Shown: positions 13,515-17,157 of the stretch, piece after piece
Position numbering within the stretch: the first letter of the stretch is position 1
How the letters are laid out: each line of letters starts with the position of its first letter
Origin: Acidobacteriota bacterium
GTDB lineage: Bacteria > Acidobacteriota > Thermoanaerobaculia > Thermoanaerobaculales > Sulfomarinibacteraceae
NCBI GenBank assembly: GCA_030637805.1
Contig: DAOWFV010000237.1
Coordinates: 1-17,157 of the forward strand
Reading direction: 5' to 3'
Length of the DNA: 17,157 nucleotides
Translations under genes and position numbers: made by a program
Notes under the pieces: model-generated
What the model saw: the letters and a program-made list of their open reading frames with translations, nothing else
What the model was told of the DNA's origin: nothing
The model's database searches: none

Positions 13515-15989
13515 ATGCTTCCAGCCGTCCATCTCACCGAGCCCTCGCCGGAGCAGTTCAGCGAACGGTTCCTCCACCATCTACGCTACAACTGCGGTCT
13601 CGAACTGCGTCACGCACGCGCTGCAGACCACCTGGCCGCCCTCGAGCTCGCAGTGCGCGAGTCGATGATCGACCGCGAGATCCTCACCCGCCGCACCTAC
13701 GACGAGGTCCGACCGAAGACCGTCAACTACCTCTCCATGGAGTACCTCCTCGGCCGGCTTCTGCTCAACAACCTCATCGCTACCGGACTCGTCGACACCG
13801 CCCGCGAGGCAATGCAGCTCATGGGCCTCAACCTCGACACGATCCTCGACGAGGAGCCCGACCCCGGGCTCGGCAACGGAGGTCTTGGCCGCCTTGCCGC
13901 CTGCTTCCTCGACTCTCTGGCTACCCTCGACTACCCCGCCTACGGCTACGGCCTCCGCTATGACTACGGCATGTTCCGCCAGGGATTCGAAAAGGGTTGG
14001 CAGGTGGAACACGCCGACACCTGGCTTGAAGGGGGCTTCCCCTGGGAGATTGCCCGCCACGATCTCACCGTGCCGGTCATGGTTGGCGGCCACGTGGATT
14101 GGATTCCAAAGAAAGGCGGCAAGCACCGGCCCACCTGGGTCGGCTGGCGGCTGGCCTACGGCATCCCCCACGACATCCTGGTCGCCGGCTACGGCACCAA
14201 CACGGTATCGATCCTCCGCCTGTGGGACGCCCAGGCGGCCTCCGAGTTCGACTTCCAGATCTTCTCCCAAGGGAACTTCGTCAAGGCGGTGGAGGAGCGT
14301 GAGCGGGTCGAGTCCGTGACCCGGGTGCTCTATCCGGCGGACGACGTCGAGGCCGGCAGACGGCTGCGTCTGATGCAGGAGTACTTCCTGGTGGCCTGCA
14401 CGGTCCGTGACGTGATGGACCGATTCCAGCGCCGTCACGGGGAGGCATGGGAGCTGCTGCCGGACAAGGTAGCCTTTCAGCTCAACGACACCCACCCCGC
14501 CCTGACGGTGGCCGAGGTGATGCGGTATCTTCTGGACGAGGCCGGACTCAACTGGACGCCGTCCTGGGAAATCACGAGAGCGATCTGCTCATACACCAAC
14601 CACACCCTGCTGCCCGAGGCTCTGGAGACCTGGCCGGTGTCGGTAATGGAACCGCTCATTCCCCGCCACGTGCAGATCATCTACGAGATCAACCGCCGCT
14701 TCATGGACTCGGTGAAAGAGCGATGCGCAGGCGATCCCGACCGTCTGCGCCGCATGTCGATCCTCCAGGAGGACGGCGAAAAGCGACTGCGCATGGCCAA
14801 CCTCGCAATCGTCGGCAGCCACCGCGTCAACGGCGTCGCCAAGCTCCACACCGAGCTCCTGCGCACGCGGGTGGTGAAGGACTTCGCCGATCTCTGGCCC
14901 GATCGCTTCGTGGCCATCACCAACGGGGTCACCCCCCGCCGCTGGCTGCTCGCCTGCAACCCCCGCCTCGCCTCGGCTATCAACCGCCGAATCGGCGACG
15001 GCTGGGTGACCGACCTCGGGCGTCTGCGCGAGCTCGAACCGTTCGCCGACGACACCGAGTTCCAGGAGGAGGTCCTCGCCATCAAGCGGGCCAACAAGAA
15101 GGACTTGGCCGCCGAGGTGCAGCGCCTGTGCGATATCTCCTTCGACCCGAGCTCGCTGTACGACGTGCAGATCAAGCGCCTGCACGAGTACAAGCGCCAG
15201 CTGCTCAACGCCATGCACATCATCCTGCTCTACCGGCGCATCAAGGCCGATCCTTCGCTCGATGTGCTTCCCCGCAGCTTCGTATTCGGCGCCAAGGCCG
15301 CGCCCTCCTACCACATGGCCAAGCTCATCATCCGCCTCGTGAACGGCATCGGCGAGGTGGTCAACGACGATCCCGACGTGGCCGGCCGCCTCCGCGTCGC
15401 CTTCCTTCCCGATTACCGGGTCACCTTGGCCGAGAAGGTCATCCCAGCAGCCGACCTCTCTGAGCAGATCTCCACCGCCGGCATGGAAGCCTCGGGCACC
15501 GGCAATATGAAGCTGGCCCTGAACGGCGCGCTCACGATCGGCACCCTCGACGGCGCCAACATCGAGATCAAGGATGCAGTCGGGGAAGACAACATCTTCA
15601 TATTCGGTCTCACCGCCGCCGAGGTGGAGGAGCGCCTGACCACCGGGGCACACCGGCCGTGGAAGCTCTACCGCGGCGACGAGGAGCTTGCAGGCGTATT
15701 GGACGATCTTCGTGACGGAGTCTTCGCAGGCGACGACGCCCCCCAGCTGCGGGACATCTGGTCCGCCCTCATGGAGCACGGCGACCGTTATATGTGTCTC
15801 GCCGATTTCCGCTCCTACGTCGAAGCCCAGGAGCACGCAGCGGCTCTTTACCGGGACCGTCCTGCGTGGGCTGCCGCCGCCATCCGCAACATCGCCGCCA
15901 TGGGGTACTTTTCCTCAGACCGGGCCATCACCCAGTACGCCAACGAAATCTGGAATCTCGAGCCAGTGTCAGTGGAAGAGCACGACTGA
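13515..15989 (+). CDS. glgP: Glycogen/maltodextrin phosphorylase (GT35)
   Basis: An 824-residue pyridoxal-phosphate enzyme that phosphorolyses alpha-1,4-glucans to glucose 1-phosphate. The ATG at 13515 follows AAGGAG with a 4-nt gap; the frame extends upstream to 13461 but without a ribosome site. Conserved blocks are VNYLSMEYLLGRLLLNNL near residues 71-88, PDPGLGNGGLGRLAACFLDS near 115-134 (with the phosphorylase glycine loop), FQLNDTHPAL, ITNGVTPRRW, VQIKRLHEYKRQLLN, and EASGTGNMKLALNGALTIGT holding Lys666, the expected Schiff-base lysine, followed by LDGANIEI. The length equals that of bacterial and animal phosphorylases. No N-terminal regulatory phosphorylation site is apparent. With malQ it forms a glucan mobilisation pair transcribed divergently. 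Confidence 0.98.
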   Translation: MLPAVHLTEPSPEQFSERFLHHLRYNCGLELRHARAADHLAALELAVRESMIDREILTRRTYDEVRPKTVNYLSMEYLLGRLLLNNLIATGLVDTAREAMQLMGLNLDTILDEEPDPGLGNGGLGRLAACFLDSLATLDYPAYGYGLRYDYGMFRQGFEKGWQVEHADTWLEGGFPWEIARHDLTVPVMVGGHVDWIPKKGGKHRPTWVGWRLAYGIPHDILVAGYGTNTVSILRLWDAQAASEFDFQIFSQGNFVKAVEERERVESVTRVLYPADDVEAGRRLRLMQEYFLVACTVRDVMDRFQRRHGEAWELLPDKVAFQLNDTHPALTVAEVMRYLLDEAGLNWTPSWEITRAICSYTNHTLLPEALETWPVSVMEPLIPRHVQIIYEINRRFMDSVKERCAGDPDRLRRMSILQEDGEKRLRMANLAIVGSHRVNGVAKLHTELLRTRVVKDFADLWPDRFVAITNGVTPRRWLLACNPRLASAINRRIGDGWVTDLGRLRELEPFADDTEFQEEVLAIKRANKKDLAAEVQRLCDISFDPSSLYDVQIKRLHEYKRQLLNAMHIILLYRRIKADPSLDVLPRSFVFGAKAAPSYHMAKLIIRLVNGIGEVVNDDPDVAGRLRVAFLPDYRVTLAEKVIPAADLSEQISTAGMEASGTGNMKLALNGALTIGTLDGANIEIKDAVGEDNIFIFGLTAAEVEERLTTGAHRPWKLYRGDEELAGVLDDLRDGVFAGDDAPQLRDIWSALMEHGDRYMCLADFRSYVEAQEHAAALYRDRPAWAAAAIRNIAAMGYFSSDRAITQYANEIWNLEPVSVEEHD

Positions 15990-16004
15990 GAAACCAGTTC
16001 TTAG

Positions 16005-16083
16005 TTTTGAGTTTTGAGTTTTGAGTTATCGGCGCGGGGAAGCAACCGCGTGGGTTGAGGCGTGTTGCCCGCGCTTGGGCGCG
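16005..16083. repeat. TTTTGAG heptamer array with GC-rich tail, copy B
   Basis: Three exact TTTTGAG units (16005-16025) follow the glgP stop by 15 bp. They are followed by GGCGCGGGGA (16031-16040) and, 26 bp later, GCCCGCGCTTGGGCGCG (16067-16083). The same order (heptamers, GGCGCG block, identical 17-mer) is found at 1464-1544. Both copies lie between convergent genes, just past 3' ends. No coding potential. The rest of the 271-bp gap holds the hairpin at 16096-16166 and a small 6-bp stem (CGCGAC 16179-16184 with GTCGCG 16193-16198). Confidence 0.6.
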
Positions 16084-16095
16084 TTGAACGGGACG

Positions 16096-16166
16096 TGCCA
16101 TGTACGTAATTGTGGCGAGATCGCATGACTCGAGCAGCTCGCTGCCCCACAATTACGTACTTGGCA
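16096..16166. repeat. Long hairpin with 20-bp arms in the convergent glgP/glycosyltransferase gap
   Basis: The arms at 16096-16115 (TGCCATGTACGTAATTGTGG) and 16147-16166 are complementary at 19 of 20 positions, with a 31-nt loop. The stem is AT-richer than the surroundings. No T-run follows on either strand, so it is not a canonical terminator, although a hairpin between two converging genes could protect both 3' ends. It is unrelated in sequence to the 164-bp palindrome. Confidence 0.8.
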
Positions 16167-16260
16167 ATCCTCGGGAAGCGCGACGACAAAAGGTCGCGTC
16201 AACCTCCAGTAGCGCGAATCCGGAGCCTCGGAACGCGCGCTAACCGTCATGGCGCTTCCC

Positions 16261-17157
16261 TCACGCCACGCACCAGTACTCCTGCCCCTCGACGAGACCG
16301 AAGGCATCGAGCTGCTCCCGGATCAGCGCCCGCGCTCCTCGCGACGCCACCGCGGCAAGAACCACCGTCCCTTCGCCGAGGAGTTCGGGCAGATCATCAA
16401 CGGCAATGATGGGTCGGCTGCGTAGGGTGCGGCCCACCTTCTCCGGATCGATGTCCACGAACGCCTCCACCGGCGCCCCGCCCCTCAGCAGATGCTTGGA
16501 AAGACGGCGTCCGGTCTGCCCCGCTCCCCACACCACGACCCGGCGGCACTCAGCAAGCGGACCGCGGGCCAGGAAGTGGGCCTTGCAGCGCAGGAAGTTC
16601 TCCACCGAGTAGCGGCTATCCAGCCGGGTGAGACGTCGGCCATGCTCGCGCCAAAAGTAGAGGTAGCGGTCCAGCTTCGCAGCGGCCACCCCATCCTCGA
16701 AGAGGCGCAGCCAGAGATCGTAATCCTCGGGCCAGCCCATATCCCGGTAGCCGCCGACGGCCACGAGCACCTCCCGGCGCGCCATCGCCGAGGGGTGAGC
16801 CAGCGGGGACTCCACGAAACGCTCGCGGGCGATGGCCTCCGTCGTCATCAGTGAGTTGAGCCACGCCTCGTAAATGCGGAAGCCCTCCCCCACCAGGCGC
16901 CACGGGAAGTGGCGGACCCGGCACGAGACGACCCCCAACTCGGGCCGAGCCGTAAGCTCGCGCACCTGCAGCTCGAGGCGCAGCGGGTGGCAAATGTCGT
17001 CGGCGTCCATGCGTGCCACCAGCGGCGCTCGGCAGGCGGCGAGGCCCTCGTTGAGGGTGGCGATCAAACCCGACGCAGGCCGGCGAACGACCCGCACCCG
17101 CCAATCACGACCCGCCCATGCCTCGAGCGCTTCCCCTGAACCGTCGGTGGATCCGTC
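16261..17157 (-). CDS. Family 2 glycosyltransferase fused to a Rossmann-like domain (5' truncated)
   Basis: The frame stays open to the window edge and gives the last 298 residues; the true start is outside. The first visible residues are DGSTDGSGE, the GT2 nucleotide-sugar motif, so only about 30-40 residues are missing. Residues 51-54 (DADD) are the metal-binding DxD motif. SPLAHPSAMARREVL and the ED pair in GWPEDYDLWLRLFEDG (144-145) complete the GT-A fold. From about residue 205 a second domain begins with RRVVVWGAGQTGRRLSKHLL and continues with AFVDIDPEKVGRTLRSRPII, a beta-alpha-beta nucleotide- or CoA-binding-like fold with a GxGxxGR loop. Such tails resemble those of sugar-modifying enzymes for surface polysaccharides. 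The fusion suggests a cell-surface glycan role. Donor and acceptor are unknown. Confidence 0.88.
   Translation of the reverse strand, partial: DGSTDGSGEALEAWAGRDWRVRVVRRPASGLIATLNEGLAACRAPLVARMDADDICHPLRLELQVRELTARPELGVVSCRVRHFPWRLVGEGFRIYEAWLNSLMTTEAIARERFVESPLAHPSAMARREVLVAVGGYRDMGWPEDYDLWLRLFEDGVAAAKLDRYLYFWREHGRRLTRLDSRYSVENFLRCKAHFLARGPLAECRRVVVWGAGQTGRRLSKHLLRGGAPVEAFVDIDPEKVGRTLRSRPIIAVDDLPELLGEGTVVLAAVASRGARALIREQLDAFGLVEGQEYWCVA

Noticed and set aside
14589..15836. 415-residue open frame antisense to glgP
   Set aside because: It is a shadow frame caused by GC-rich codon use; the sense frame is a complete phosphorylase with catalytic motifs.
16096..16166. Hairpin as a standard intrinsic terminator
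   Set aside because: No T-run follows the stem on either strand and the 31-nt loop is too long for a typical terminator.
16026..16307. 93-residue open frame in the glgP/glycosyltransferase gap
   Set aside because: It runs across the hairpin and repeat, overlaps the glycosyltransferase end, and has no ribosome site or recognisable family.

Overview
The window is about 17 kb of GC-rich, gene-dense bacterial chromosome. The gene content (a DUF1800/DUF1501 pair, a DUF1844 protein, a DUF4388 protein, HspR-type heat-shock control, GH77 and GT35 glucan enzymes) fits an Acidobacteriota-like lineage, perhaps Thermoanaerobaculia-like. That placement is inferred from gene families only. I found no rRNA, tRNA, CRISPR array, transposase or phage gene.

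Layout. 1-1427 (+): the 3' end of a probable DUF1800 gene, then a Tat-exported DUF1501 protein. 1428-1654: a convergent intergenic region with a degenerate heptamer/GC-rich repeat. 1655-5065 (-): a heat-shock block. dnaK has a near-consensus promoter that overlaps an HspR (HAIR)-like operator, and it ends at an intrinsic terminator. Behind it lie hspR and an RpoD-like sigma factor, joined by an ATGA overlap. 5066-5353 has no gene and holds two blocks of short repeats, one of them a 23-bp tandem array. 5354-8956 (-): a compact three-gene operon with its own promoter, encoding a DUF1844 protein, a membrane TPR/zinc-ribbon protein and a DUF4388 protein that ends in a membrane anchor and a pseudopilin-like domain. 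9014-9793 (-): an enoyl-CoA hydratase. 9852-10428 (-): a small secreted orphan with a clear promoter and terminator. 10447-11637 (-): a membrane-anchored metallophosphoesterase. 11684-11847: a 164-bp palindromic element whose arm contains the malQ stop codon. 11836-13350 (-) and 13515-15989 (+): divergent malQ and glgP, with a second copy of the 23-bp-type repeat between them. 15990-16260: a convergent region with a second copy of the heptamer/GC-rich repeat and a 20-bp-arm hairpin. 16261 to the end (-): a 5'-truncated family 2 glycosyltransferase fused to a nucleotide-binding-like domain.

How the genes work together. HspR probably represses dnaK and its own gene, and the coupled sigma factor would be co-expressed with the repressor. 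MalQ and GlgP form an intracellular alpha-glucan module: MalQ rearranges short maltodextrins and GlgP releases glucose 1-phosphate. The DUF1844-TPR-DUF4388 operon looks like one functional unit of unknown role at the membrane.

The least explained material is intergenic: heptamer-based repeats of two kinds, each at two loci, plus two long hairpins. The coding genes are mostly recognisable. The best candidate for something new among them is the HspR-sigma arrangement, and outside them the repeat and palindrome families.
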